A DNA stretch of 32,570 nucleotides. It comes from CAYMSF01 sp964392985 (GTDB lineage Bacteria; Verrucomicrobiota; Lentisphaeria; Victivallales; Victivallaceae). Location: positions 1 to 32,570 of the forward strand of contig CAYMSF010000047.1 in assembly GCA_964392985.1 (NCBI GenBank), given 5' to 3'. Positions 1 through 8,243 of this stretch are shown piece after piece; position 1 is the stretch's first letter; every line of letters begins with the position of its first letter. A program made the position numbers and the translations under genes. Under the pieces are notes generated by a model. That model searched no databases and was not told where the DNA came from. It saw only the letters and a list, made by a program, of their open reading frames with translations.

Positions 1-104
1 CAGGTTATCAACTATTTTATCAAATTATTTGTCATTTTCTTTCACGGATTCAAGACTTCATCGCAGACGGGTTAACTTTTTTTATAATTCTATCAAAGAC
101 ATGA

Positions 105-133
105 TTGAAATCTAGTGAATACTGAAATACAGT
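105..133 (+). promoter_or_regulatory. Possible promoter for the EIIA-Ehr operon
   Basis: TTGAAA at 105-110 and TACAGT at 128-133 are 17 bases apart and match the sigma-70 pattern at 5/6 and 4/6 positions. A short inverted repeat (TACTG at 120-124, CAGTA at 130-134) overlaps the -10. This would leave a leader of about 110 bases before the first gene. The rest of 1-248 shows no open frame and no strong ribosome binding site. This is pattern matching only. Confidence 0.25.
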
Positions 134-248
134 ACAATCCGTTCCGGTTGGTGGTTGTATCTTATAGACATCAATTATCACTGAATAAAATCATATTAAC
201 TTAAGGATAATCGCGCTCCCGTCAGTAACGCAATTAGAATATCAAACC

Positions 249-914
249 ATGGACTTTACAATCAAAGATGTTTCCTTACTGCTCGACAAACCCGAAAAAG
301 AAATTCAAAGTTTAATCAAAGAACACATAATTCCCTTCCAGGAAATACAAGATAAGATTGTTTTCAATAAACAGCAGATAGTGGAATGGGCGTTAATCCG
401 GAATATTCCAATAAACATTTCCAACCATAGTAATATGGTGGAATATCAAGTCAAAGAATTAAGCACTATTCTAAACGATAATTCATTCTTTTATGATTGT
501 GCTTTTTCCGAAAGTTCATATTTTGAACAAATGCTCAATCTGGTTCAACTTGACGCAAATGTCGACAAAAACATCATCATCCAATTATTGAAAAACCGTG
601 AGGGATTGATGAGTACCGCAATCGGCAACGGCATCAGTCTGCCGCATCCGCGCATACCATTAATGGTCGGGCGCAGTCCGCTTATCAATTTTTTCTTCAC
701 ACAACGTCCGCTGGATTTAAAATCGATTGACGGCAAACCGGTTCACACTATCATCCTGTTAATTTCACAGACCATTAAACAGCACCTGAGTCTGCTTGCC
801 CGTTTGAGTTTTCTGCTTTCCCAGGAAACGTTCCGTTCCGCGCTGGAAAACCGGATAGATAGCAAAAATATTCTTGAAACAGTAAGCCATATTGAGAGTA
901 CAAGAGGTGGATGA
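249..914 (+). CDS. HTH domain plus PTS EIIA type-2 domain regulator
   Basis: This 221-residue soluble protein has two parts. Residues about 3-52 look like an excisionase/MerR-type helix-turn-helix (pattern FTIKDVSLLLDKPEKEIQ). Residues about 70-215 are an EIIA domain of the fructose/PtsN family. The phosphorylation-site histidine is H133 in GNGISLPHPR, and a second conserved-type histidine is H179 in IKQHLSLLARL. EIIA domains accept phosphate from HPr in the phosphotransferase system, and PtsN-type EIIA proteins regulate rather than transport. No EIIB or EIIC follows, so a regulatory role is inferred. The stop codon sits in ATGA at 911-914, nine bases before the likely start of the HyfB-like gene, which implies shared transcription and translational coupling with the Ehr operon. 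The start at 249 has no strong Shine-Dalgarno sequence. Confidence 0.8.
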   Translation: MDFTIKDVSLLLDKPEKEIQSLIKEHIIPFQEIQDKIVFNKQQIVEWALIRNIPINISNHSNMVEYQVKELSTILNDNSFFYDCAFSESSYFEQMLNLVQLDANVDKNIIIQLLKNREGLMSTAIGNGISLPHPRIPLMVGRSPLINFFFTQRPLDLKSIDGKPVHTIILLISQTIKQHLSLLARLSFLLSQETFRSALENRIDSKNILETVSHIESTRGG

Positions 915-919
915 CAATT

Positions 920-2890
920 ATGGAGCTGTTTTATTATGCAATAGCGTTACAATTGTTAAGCCTGCCTGCCGTCGGGTTGCTGCGAAACAGCCGGATAGCG
1001 TCAACTGTTGCACATCTCTTATTGCTTACAGGACTGATTACCGGATTTGTTTCAACGCTTACCGCTTTATTTATCCCTGACGCGCCATCGCATCATTTCA
1101 CTATCTGCGGAATACCTGATGCATTATTCAGATTTGATTCACTGGGGCTCTATTTTCTGAGCATAGTGCAATTGATTGCCATTCCGACTACCATTTACAG
1201 TTACTCCTCAATCCGCCACTATCTTGATAAAGGGAGATCAGTAAAGCAGTTGCTGATTTTTTATCCAATACTTATTGTAGCAACGCAATTAGTCGTTGTT
1301 GCCAATCATGCCATTTTATTTCTGGTTTGCTGGGAATTGATGAGTACCGTAGCTTACCTCGGCATGATTTTTGATAAAGAAAAACATGAAGTTCAGACTG
1401 GAAGCTTTTATTATCTGGTCATAAATCATGTAATTGTATTTATTCTCTACATATTTTTCTTTCTGCTCCATCATCAGAATGGTAGTTGGATGTTCAGTGA
1501 CTTTCATATTTCACCGGAATCGGGTAATTTATTCATTATCCTCTATGTACTTTCGCTGATTGCTTTCGGCATGAAAGCGGGATTTATGCCGTTTCACTCC
1601 TGGTTGCCGCGAGCGCATCCCATCGCGCCGACGGTATTCAGCGCATTTCTTTCCGGTGTAATTATCAAGACCGGCATCTATGGAATTTTCCGGACGTTTC
1701 AATTTCTCAATCCGACGCCGGAATGGCTGGGTTGGCTGGTACTGGGCATGAGTTTGGTCAGCGCGATATTCGGGGTATGGTATGCCCTGGCACAACATGA
1801 CATCAAAAAACTGCTGGCGTATCACTCGGTTGAAAATGTCGGTATCATTGGTATCGGTATCGGCATCGGTTTTATTGGTTCGGCATATAATTCGCTCCCG
1901 GTACAAATGCTGGGGTTTGGCGGCGCACTTTTACATACCCTAAACCATGCTATTTTTAAAAGTCTGCTCTTCATCGGCAGCGGGGTGATTTATCAAAATC
2001 TTGGTACCAGAAACATTGAACTCATGGGGGGATTATCACGGCGCAGCAGATTGTTTGCAATACTGTTTCTCGTCGGTTCAGTCGCAATCAGCGGTATCCC
2101 TCCATTAAATGGTTTCATTTCCGAATTTATTATCTTTAACGGTTTCTTCACGACAGCGCGGGAATTAAAAAACTACTACCCGTTGCTGATGTTGATTTCG
2201 ACAGTAGGTCTGGCATTTGTCGGCGGACTTGCGGTGGCATGCTTTACCAAAATTAATTCAATTATGTTTTCTGGCGTAGAACGGAAAGCAATACCACATT
2301 TCGAAGTGTCCTTGTATGACTATCTTTCCATGGGAATTTTTGCACTGCTCTGTGCTGTAATCGGTTTTTATCCGCAACCATTTGTCCACATCGTCAATGA
2401 TGTGTTAAGCCGTTCCGCTGTTCCTGGCAATACTTCCACCGCGCTGACAGGGATCAACTGGTTTTACATCAGTATGGTTTTTCTGGCGATTTTAGGCGGC
2501 TTTATTCTGATTTATTTATGGAAGCGCTGTATCAACTGGAAATATGGCAGAAAAATATCACCTGCCTGGGGGTGCGGTTACGATAAAATCACTCCAAGAA
2601 TGCAATATACTGCATCGTCTTTCGCCGATGAACTTAATTATATTGCCAAATCCGTACTTGGTTATCGCAAAAAAATTAAATTATTGTCAACCGTTTTTCC
2701 TGAAAAAAATAAATTTGAAAGCCATTCGGACGACTTTATTGACTCAAAAATAATTTTACCGTTGTTCCATAAATTCAGTAGCTTCATTTCCCGGATTGAA
2801 ATATTAAATTACTCCGATATCCGTTACTATGTCGCTTTTATTCTGGTAATAATATCAATTTACAGTCTGATAGGTTTCTTATGGAATTAA
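920..2890 (+). CDS. HyfB/HycC-like proton-antiporter subunit of Ehr complex
   Basis: This polytopic membrane protein (656 residues from the ATG at 920) is a NuoL/M/N-type ion-translocating subunit, closest in form to hydrogenase-4 component B. It carries the key charged residues of the family: a glutamate in FLVCWELMST, a lysine in GMKAGFMPFHSWLPRAHP, a lysine in GVIIKTGIYG, and a histidine in LAYHSVENVGI. The tail shows the HyfB-specific WGCGY...RMQYTASSFAD signature. The frame can also open at 911, but AGGTGG at 905-910 is too close to that ATG and sits nine bases before 920, so 920 is preferred. It overlaps the next gene by ten bases, as expected for a coupled operon. Known for the family: these subunits pump H+ or Na+ when the peripheral arm transfers electrons. 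Confidence 0.88.
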   Translation: MELFYYAIALQLLSLPAVGLLRNSRIASTVAHLLLLTGLITGFVSTLTALFIPDAPSHHFTICGIPDALFRFDSLGLYFLSIVQLIAIPTTIYSYSSIRHYLDKGRSVKQLLIFYPILIVATQLVVVANHAILFLVCWELMSTVAYLGMIFDKEKHEVQTGSFYYLVINHVIVFILYIFFFLLHHQNGSWMFSDFHISPESGNLFIILYVLSLIAFGMKAGFMPFHSWLPRAHPIAPTVFSAFLSGVIIKTGIYGIFRTFQFLNPTPEWLGWLVLGMSLVSAIFGVWYALAQHDIKKLLAYHSVENVGIIGIGIGIGFIGSAYNSLPVQMLGFGGALLHTLNHAIFKSLLFIGSGVIYQNLGTRNIELMGGLSRRSRLFAILFLVGSVAISGIPPLNGFISEFIIFNGFFTTARELKNYYPLLMLISTVGLAFVGGLAVACFTKINSIMFSGVERKAIPHFEVSLYDYLSMGIFALLCAVIGFYPQPFVHIVNDVLSRSAVPGNTSTALTGINWFYISMVFLAILGGFILIYLWKRCINWKYGRKISPAWGCGYDKITPRMQYTASSFADELNYIAKSVLGYRKKIKLLSTVFPEKNKFESHSDDFIDSKIILPLFHKFSSFISRIEILNYSDIRYYVAFILVIISIYSLIGFLWN

Positions 2891-3807
2891 ACTCACTGGC
2901 AGAGGGAATTATTTCATTGCTGGTCATTCTGGCGGTGGCGCCGCTTTTTGCAGGCATTGTCAACAAACAGAAAGCCATCTTCACCGGACGTATCGGCGCT
3001 CCGGTAATGCAGCCATACTATGAATTGAAAAGACTGTTACGCAAGGAGACAATTAATGCCGGAAGTTCATCATTCATCAGCGAAATTTCTCCATCCTTGA
3101 ATCTGATTGCAGTTATCGTTGCCGCGGCAATGCTGCCCATCGGCTTCACCAAACCATTAATCAGTTTTGAAGGCGATATCATCCTGTTCGCTTATGTGCT
3201 GGGACTGGCGAGATTTTTTCAAATTCTCGCGGCAATGGATATCGGGAGTTCTTTTGAAGGGATGGGGGCGGCACGCGAAGCCACTTTTGCCGTATTCGCT
3301 GAACCGATTTTCTTTTTTACCATCGGCAGTGTCGCCTTTGCGGGTGACTTGACCTCCATATATGAACTTTATCATTCGATAAAACTGGATAACATCGCTT
3401 ACAGCGTGTTTATTGTTGTCTGTTCAATCTCACTGTTGATTCTGGCGGTTACCGAATGCTCACGCATGCCGGTTGATGATCCCAATACCCATTTGGAACT
3501 TACCATGATTCACGAAGTGATGATTCTGGACAATTCGGGTGTGGATTTATTTCTGTATCAATATTCCAGCTATATCAAATTGTTTATTTATGCCATACTG
3601 GAGTCATCGTTGTTTTATCCATTTGCGGTGGAGAATTATAATGTTTCAATCTTAATTTTTCTCGTTGTTATTACTGCACTGGCGACGACATTGGCAGTTG
3701 TTGAAACCGTCACTTCCCGGTTCAAATTTAAATATGTACCGCATTACCTCCTGTTTGCCACGGCAATAGGAGTATTGAATCTGTTAATTTATACTTTTAC
3801 CAAGTAG
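2881..3807 (+). CDS. HyfC/HycD-like (NuoH-type) membrane anchor subunit
   Basis: This 308-residue polytopic protein belongs to the NuoH/HyfC family, which links the peripheral electron-transfer arm to the membrane pump modules. Family signatures are visible: GRIGAPVMQPYYELKRLLRK near the N-terminus (residues about 40-60) and a CSRMPVDDPNTHLELTMIHE loop in the middle, which is the typical charged cytoplasmic loop with conserved Glu and Asp residues. About eight hydrophobic segments follow the usual layout. The start codon lies inside the end of the HyfB-like gene. The next gene starts nine bases after the stop. The subunit looks intact and of normal length. Confidence 0.88.
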   Translation: MELNSLAEGIISLLVILAVAPLFAGIVNKQKAIFTGRIGAPVMQPYYELKRLLRKETINAGSSSFISEISPSLNLIAVIVAAAMLPIGFTKPLISFEGDIILFAYVLGLARFFQILAAMDIGSSFEGMGAAREATFAVFAEPIFFFTIGSVAFAGDLTSIYELYHSIKLDNIAYSVFIVVCSISLLILAVTECSRMPVDDPNTHLELTMIHEVMILDNSGVDLFLYQYSSYIKLFIYAILESSLFYPFAVENYNVSILIFLVVITALATTLAVVETVTSRFKFKYVPHYLLFATAIGVLNLLIYTFTK

Positions 3808-3816
3808 AAAATAATT

Positions 3817-4449
3817 ATGGAAAATGTTTTAAGTATAATCTTTTGTTTATCACTCTTTTATCTTGCGGTTACGTCGCGGGTAAAGACCTACGTTACCGTG
3901 CTGCAAATTCAAGGTATCATCCTGACGATACTTTTGTTATTGCCTTTGATAGATAAATTTTCTGTCATCGCGATGATATTACCGGTAACATTGTTCACCG
4001 TCAAGGTCATTCTGATCCCGCGTTATATCAAAAAAATACTTCTCGACCTGGACATTAAGCGGATTATAGAACCGACCATCCAGCAATTTTCATTTTTACT
4101 CCTCGTAATTTTTACCATGACAGTCATATTTGTCGCCACCAATATTCTCTCTAAAATCACGGCTATCGAGACCATCCCGTTCGCAAGCGGATTCTCAGCC
4201 GTCGCCGTTGGTATTTTCGTTATCATCTTCAGAAAAAAATTAATCATTCATGTCGCAGGGTTTCTGGTACTGGAAAATGGTATATTCCTGTTCGGCTCGA
4301 CCATTGCGTCAAAACTCCCGATGATGATTGAACTAGGTTCATTGCTGGATATTTTTGTTGTCGTCTTCCTGATGGGAATCGCGTTGAACAAAATCAGTTC
4401 GACACTTTCCGGCTTTGAAGTGACTTCACTCAGGAGGCTCAAGGACTGA
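3817..4449 (+). CDS. HyfE-like (NuoK/MrpC-type) membrane subunit
   Basis: This 210-residue membrane protein resembles hydrogenase-4 component E. Six or seven hydrophobic stretches are present. The motifs SRVKTYVTVLQIQG near the N-terminus and GFLVLENGIFLFG followed by ELGSLLDIFVVVFLMGI in the C-terminal third contain the acidic residues (E in LENG, E in IELGS, D in LLDIF) that are conserved in NuoK/HyfE proteins. These contribute to the central charged axis of complex-I-like pumps. The gene lies between the HyfC- and HyfF-like genes with gaps of 9 bases and 1 base, so it is clearly part of the operon. The start has only a weak ribosome binding site. Confidence 0.83.
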   Translation: MENVLSIIFCLSLFYLAVTSRVKTYVTVLQIQGIILTILLLLPLIDKFSVIAMILPVTLFTVKVILIPRYIKKILLDLDIKRIIEPTIQQFSFLLLVIFTMTVIFVATNILSKITAIETIPFASGFSAVAVGIFVIIFRKKLIIHVAGFLVLENGIFLFGSTIASKLPMMIELGSLLDIFVVVFLMGIALNKISSTLSGFEVTSLRRLKD

Positions 4450-4450
4450 C

Positions 4451-5899
4451 ATGCTTATATTCGCTATTATAATTCCTTTTCTTGCAACCGTGGCCTGTTA
4501 CTTTTTGAAAAGTATTCGTACGCAATATTATATCTCGATAGCAGTGAGTGTCTTTCATTTCGCGTTTGCCTTCGGTCTCTTTTCCGGGTGGTACTGCCCG
4601 GGAGCATTTATTGTATTCAGCGCCGACTCACTCAGTCAACTTATCCTGCTGGTGCTTTCAAATGTTTATTTCTGGGTGGTGATTGTTTCATTCTCCTATT
4701 TGAAGCGAACTAATACTTCCAATTCAGTGTCCGGCAGACGCTATTATTTTATGCTGCTGAACTTTTATCTGTCCGCCAATACCGCCGCAATTCTCAGTAA
4801 TAATTTCGGTATGTACTGGGTTGCCTCGGAAGCCACGACATTAAGTGTCGCGCCCCTAATCTACTATTACCGCAACGAAGAAGCGCTTGAAGCAATGTGG
4901 AAATACCTTTTCCTCGTTTCACTCGGTATCGCCTTCGCTTTTATCGGAATTTTATTTCTGATGCTTTCTGCAAATGGCACGTTACTTGAAGGCCGGCAGT
5001 TATTTTTCTCCGAATTTACGAAGAATGCGGGACTGTTAAATCCGATCTGGTTGAAAGCCAGTTTTATTTTTATCTTTGTCGGCTTAAGCACAAAAATCGG
5101 CATTGCGCCGATGCATTCCGCCGACGTCGATGCCACGAGTAATTCGCCCAGTCCGATTGCCGCACTAATGGCCGGCTCTCTGCGCGTAACTGCATTGCTT
5201 GGAGTGATGCGAATTTTCCAGATTGTCTCCCCGACTTCTATCCACAATTTTGCGCAAACCATATTAATCATCGGCGGGCTGTTTTCGCTTTTCGTCGCAT
5301 TTGTTTTTATGTTCAAGGTAAAAAACTACAAAAGACTTCTCGCCTACTCCAGCGTTGAACATCTGGGAATTATCACTCTGGCAATCGGTGTTGGCGGTAT
5401 GGCTTTTGTTGGTGCTATGTATCATATTGTTTATAACTCTATCTGTAAAGTCGTTTTGTTTTTCATCGCTGGCAATATCCATCGCGAATTCAAAACCCGT
5501 GAAATCACCGGCGTAAGTTCGGTAATAAATCTGATGCCCTGGACCGGGTGGCTGTTTTTAATCGCCTTTCTCGCTATCTCTGCAATTCCGCCGTTCGGTA
5601 TTTTTTTCAGTGAACTGATGATTTTTGAAGGTATGCTTTTCTCCGGCAAACCTTGGATACTGTTCGTCACCATGTTTTTCATGCTGTTCATTTTCATTAA
5701 CATGGGTCGCGCTATTTTTAATATGCTTTACAGAAAAGATGAACAGGAAACCGTCACAATTAAAACAGAACATTTCGACATTTCTCACTTCGCGTCAATA
5801 GTATTACTGATTTTGGGTATAGTCATTGCAATAACGTTTCCGGAAATTCTCCATGACCATATCTTGAATATTGCGAAAGATTTTGGAATAAAGATATGA
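4451..5899 (+). CDS. HyfF-like second proton-antiporter subunit
   Basis: This 482-residue polytopic protein is a second NuoL/M/N-type pump subunit, of the HyfF type. Visible signatures are the glutamate in WVASEATTLSV, the lysine in GLSTKIGIAPMHSADVDATS followed by NSPSPIAALMAGS (the HyfF-type PSP motif), and the histidine in YSSVEHLGI. It starts one base after the HyfE-like gene behind AAGGA at 4441-4445, and its TGA overlaps the ATG of the next gene (ATGA). The complex thus has two antiporter-type subunits (this one and the HyfB-like protein) in addition to the HyfE-like protein, as in hydrogenase-4. This suggests more than one ion channel per electron-transfer event. That stoichiometry is an inference from family knowledge. 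Confidence 0.87.
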   Translation: MLIFAIIIPFLATVACYFLKSIRTQYYISIAVSVFHFAFAFGLFSGWYCPGAFIVFSADSLSQLILLVLSNVYFWVVIVSFSYLKRTNTSNSVSGRRYYFMLLNFYLSANTAAILSNNFGMYWVASEATTLSVAPLIYYYRNEEALEAMWKYLFLVSLGIAFAFIGILFLMLSANGTLLEGRQLFFSEFTKNAGLLNPIWLKASFIFIFVGLSTKIGIAPMHSADVDATSNSPSPIAALMAGSLRVTALLGVMRIFQIVSPTSIHNFAQTILIIGGLFSLFVAFVFMFKVKNYKRLLAYSSVEHLGIITLAIGVGGMAFVGAMYHIVYNSICKVVLFFIAGNIHREFKTREITGVSSVINLMPWTGWLFLIAFLAISAIPPFGIFFSELMIFEGMLFSGKPWILFVTMFFMLFIFINMGRAIFNMLYRKDEQETVTIKTEHFDISHFASIVLLILGIVIAITFPEILHDHILNIAKDFGIKI

Positions 5900-7374
5900 A
5901 CTCGCTGAAAATACAAAATAATCAAACTTTCCGGCTGGATGAAATTAATTATTCCGGTAAAGAAAGTTTTTTGAATAATGTTTCCGCATATTTATTGAGC
6001 GGGTACCGCATGATTGGGCTCTTTCCTCCAGACAATAACAAACCAGAAAAAATCATCGCAATACTGGCAGATTCAAATTCATCTTCGTTTTTCATCACCG
6101 GTGGCGAATTCGCTCAAGACAAACTCGAATTCAAAAGTTGGGCTGAGGCATTTCCACAGACCAATTATTTTGAATGTGAACTCGCTGAAAAACATGGTTT
6201 CCTGCCGCTTCATCATCCCTGGTTGCGCCCGGTAAGAAAACAAAATGTCATCTCCGGCAATCAACCGTACCAGTTTTACAAGCTTGACGGCGATGAAATC
6301 CACGAAGTTGCAGTCGGCCCGATTCACGCCGGGGTCATTGAACCGGGACATTTCCGCTTTCAGTGCCACGGCGAACTGGTTTACCATCTGGAAATAAATT
6401 TAGGCTATCAGCATCGCGGTGTCGAAGCGATGATGCTGAACGCAACTCCAGGACAACGCTTGACGTTGGCGGAATCCATCACCGGTGATACTGTCATCGG
6501 TCACACTTATGCTCATTGCAGCGCCATCGAAAGTTTGTCCAATACGCCAATAGGTCTGAAAGCACAAGTTATCCGCTCCATCGCTGAAGAACTGGAAAGA
6601 GTCGCAATGCATCTAACCGGACTTGGCGGCGTGGCTAATGATATCGGACTGGCGCTTGCCGCATCCTCCTACGGCAGATTACGCACCTTGGTTATCAACA
6701 GCCTGGCTGAATTGTCCGGCTCACGCTTCGGGCGCGGCTTGTTTGTTTACGGCGGCGTGCGTTTCGATTTCGATTCCGGAATCATTCAACGGATTATCTC
6801 TAATTTGAACACCGTAAGAAGTGATATAAGAGTCATCAACGACTTTTTATTTTCCTCCACCGGCGCGCTCGTCAGGTTTGAAAAAACCGGGACAGTAAAA
6901 CAGGAGTCCGCATTGAAAATCGGATTGGTTGGACTGGCGGCACGTTCATGCGGACTTGAACTAGATACACGCATAAATTTCCCATACGGCGCTTATCGCT
7001 ATTTCCCGGTTTCTCAGATAACCCTGTCAACTGGCGATGTTTTCGCACGTTCACGCCTCCGCGCGTTGGAAATTGATGAATCCTTCCGCTTTATCTTTGA
7101 ACAACTCGAAAATCTCCCCGATGGTGAAATTAGAACCGCTACCGGCGACATAGCTCCGGATTCAGGGGTAATTTCGATTACAGAAGGCTGGCGAGGCGAA
7201 GTTGTTCACTGTGCATTTACCAACTCCAATGGCGGTATCGCGCAATACAAAATTAAAGATCCGTCATTCAACAACTGGTATGGACTTACCCTCGCATTGC
7301 GTGATACCGGGATTTCTGACTTCCCGCTTTGCAACAAAAGTTTTGATTTGTCCTATGCCGGTCATGATTTGTAA
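5896..7374 (+). CDS. Ehr large subunit (NuoC-NuoD/HyfG type) lacking NiFe ligands
   Basis: This 492-residue protein is a fusion of a NuoC-like domain (residues about 1-115; CELAEKHGFLPLHHPW) and a NuoD/hydrogenase large-subunit domain (about 130-492; EVAVGPIHAGVIEPGHFRF, LEINLGYQHRGVE). It aligns with HycE/HyfG through both metal-binding regions, but the cysteines are gone. LAESITGDTVIGH (191-203) stands where RVCGICGFAH is expected, giving T196 and T199. FDLSYAGHDL (483-492) stands where DPCYSC is expected, giving S486 and G489. The protein ends three residues after the second site, so there is no tail for a maturation protease. By family knowledge it cannot hold a NiFe-(CN)2CO centre. It matches the energy-converting hydrogenase-related (Ehr) class, whose substrate is not established. 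The flanking sequence is otherwise well conserved and the frame is intact, so decay is unlikely. Confidence 0.87.
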   Translation: MNSLKIQNNQTFRLDEINYSGKESFLNNVSAYLLSGYRMIGLFPPDNNKPEKIIAILADSNSSSFFITGGEFAQDKLEFKSWAEAFPQTNYFECELAEKHGFLPLHHPWLRPVRKQNVISGNQPYQFYKLDGDEIHEVAVGPIHAGVIEPGHFRFQCHGELVYHLEINLGYQHRGVEAMMLNATPGQRLTLAESITGDTVIGHTYAHCSAIESLSNTPIGLKAQVIRSIAEELERVAMHLTGLGGVANDIGLALAASSYGRLRTLVINSLAELSGSRFGRGLFVYGGVRFDFDSGIIQRIISNLNTVRSDIRVINDFLFSSTGALVRFEKTGTVKQESALKIGLVGLAARSCGLELDTRINFPYGAYRYFPVSQITLSTGDVFARSRLRALEIDESFRFIFEQLENLPDGEIRTATGDIAPDSGVISITEGWRGEVVHCAFTNSNGGIAQYKIKDPSFNNWYGLTLALRDTGISDFPLCNKSFDLSYAGHDL

Positions 7375-7386
7375 GGAATAAATTTT

Positions 7387-8136
7387 ATGATAGATGCTTT
7401 AAAACTTAGAATACTGCAGGGCGACCCGATCGTTCACAATGTAAAAAACGCCACATTTCCCGCTCTGTTTCGCGGTCTCCCGGTAATTAATAATTATGCC
7501 CCCTGCCCTGCCAGTTGCAATAAATGCGCCGCAGTTTGCCCCGTAAACGCGATAAAATTAAATCCGTTAAGCATTGACCTCGGTCGTTGCACCTTCTGCC
7601 CGTTGTGTGAAGAAGCCTGTCCGGAGAAATTAATTCACTTCACCAATAATTATCATCTGGCAACGGATAATAGAGAAAATCTGATTGTCACGAAAGAGAC
7701 AAAATCAATCACCCCCGCTACCGCCGCGAAGAAAATCAAAAGCTATTTCGGCAAATCCTTAAAGTTACGGCAGGTTTCCGCCGGCGGTTGCAACGGTTGT
7801 GAACTGGAATTGAATGCCCTCAGCAATGTCAACTTCGATATGGGCAGATTCGGCATCGAATTTGTCGCCTCACCGCGGCATGCCGACGGCATTGTCATCA
7901 CCGGACCAATCACGCAAAACATGGCAATTCCTCTTGAAATATGTTATGAAGCCGTTCCGAATCCTAAAATAATCATTCTCGTTGGTTCCTGCTCAATTTC
8001 CGGACATGTCTTTCAAAATTCCCCCTGTCTGCAACGGAAATTTCTGACTGATAATAAAATAGATCTTTACATTCCCGGCTGTCCGACACACCCACTGACT
8101 TTCATCACCGGTATTCTCAGCTTTATTGGCAGATAA
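7387..8136 (+). CDS. Fused ferredoxin and NuoB/HyfI-like small subunit
   Basis: This 249-residue protein carries electrons in the peripheral arm. Residues 36-85 form a two-cluster ferredoxin domain: C40, C44, C47, C51, then C68, C71, C74, C78. The first set has three residues between the first two cysteines instead of two. Residues 125-249 are a NuoB/HyfI-like domain with the N2-type 4Fe-4S ligands C135 and C138 (GGCNGCELE), C202 (GSCS) and C232 (PGCPTHP). In hydrogenase-4 these are separate proteins (HyfH and HyfI); here one frame encodes both. All three clusters look complete, in contrast to the ligand-less large subunit. AAGGA at 7374-7378 is a well-placed ribosome binding site. This is the last gene of the Ehr operon. 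Confidence 0.87.
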   Translation: MIDALKLRILQGDPIVHNVKNATFPALFRGLPVINNYAPCPASCNKCAAVCPVNAIKLNPLSIDLGRCTFCPLCEEACPEKLIHFTNNYHLATDNRENLIVTKETKSITPATAAKKIKSYFGKSLKLRQVSAGGCNGCELELNALSNVNFDMGRFGIEFVASPRHADGIVITGPITQNMAIPLEICYEAVPNPKIIILVGSCSISGHVFQNSPCLQRKFLTDNKIDLYIPGCPTHPLTFITGILSFIGR

Positions 8137-8195
8137 TAACATTCGCAATCGACTAGCGGAAAAAATTGATATGGTGGTGCTGCAATATTGTGGTA

Positions 8196-8223
8196 TTGAC
8201 ATTTATTGTAAATGCGATATGTT
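8196..8223 (+). promoter_or_regulatory. Sigma-70-like promoter of the WYL regulator gene
   Basis: A perfect TTGACA at 8196-8201 is followed after 16 bases by TATGTT at 8218-8223 (4/6). The predicted start site falls around 8230, giving a very short leader that already contains the AGGAG at 8230-8234. It suggests that the regulator is transcribed independently of the Ehr operon, whose stop lies 60 bases upstream. Confidence 0.5.
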
Positions 8224-8243
8224 AAAATCAGGAGAAAAAGAAA

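Noticed and set aside
1840..1880. Short tandem repeat of GGTATC-like units in the HyfB-like gene
   Set aside because: It encodes a Gly-Ile stretch (GIIGIGIGIGFIG) that falls in a membrane helix where this family is normally rich in Gly and Ile.
4867..5316. 149-residue minus-strand frame opposite the HyfF-like gene
   Set aside because: It is an antisense shadow of a strongly supported membrane protein gene, without ribosome binding site or motifs.
920..8136. A standard hydrogen-evolving group 4 NiFe hydrogenase (hydrogenase-4 / formate hydrogenlyase)
   Set aside because: The large subunit lacks all four NiFe-binding cysteines, and no formate dehydrogenase or Hyp cluster adjoins it.
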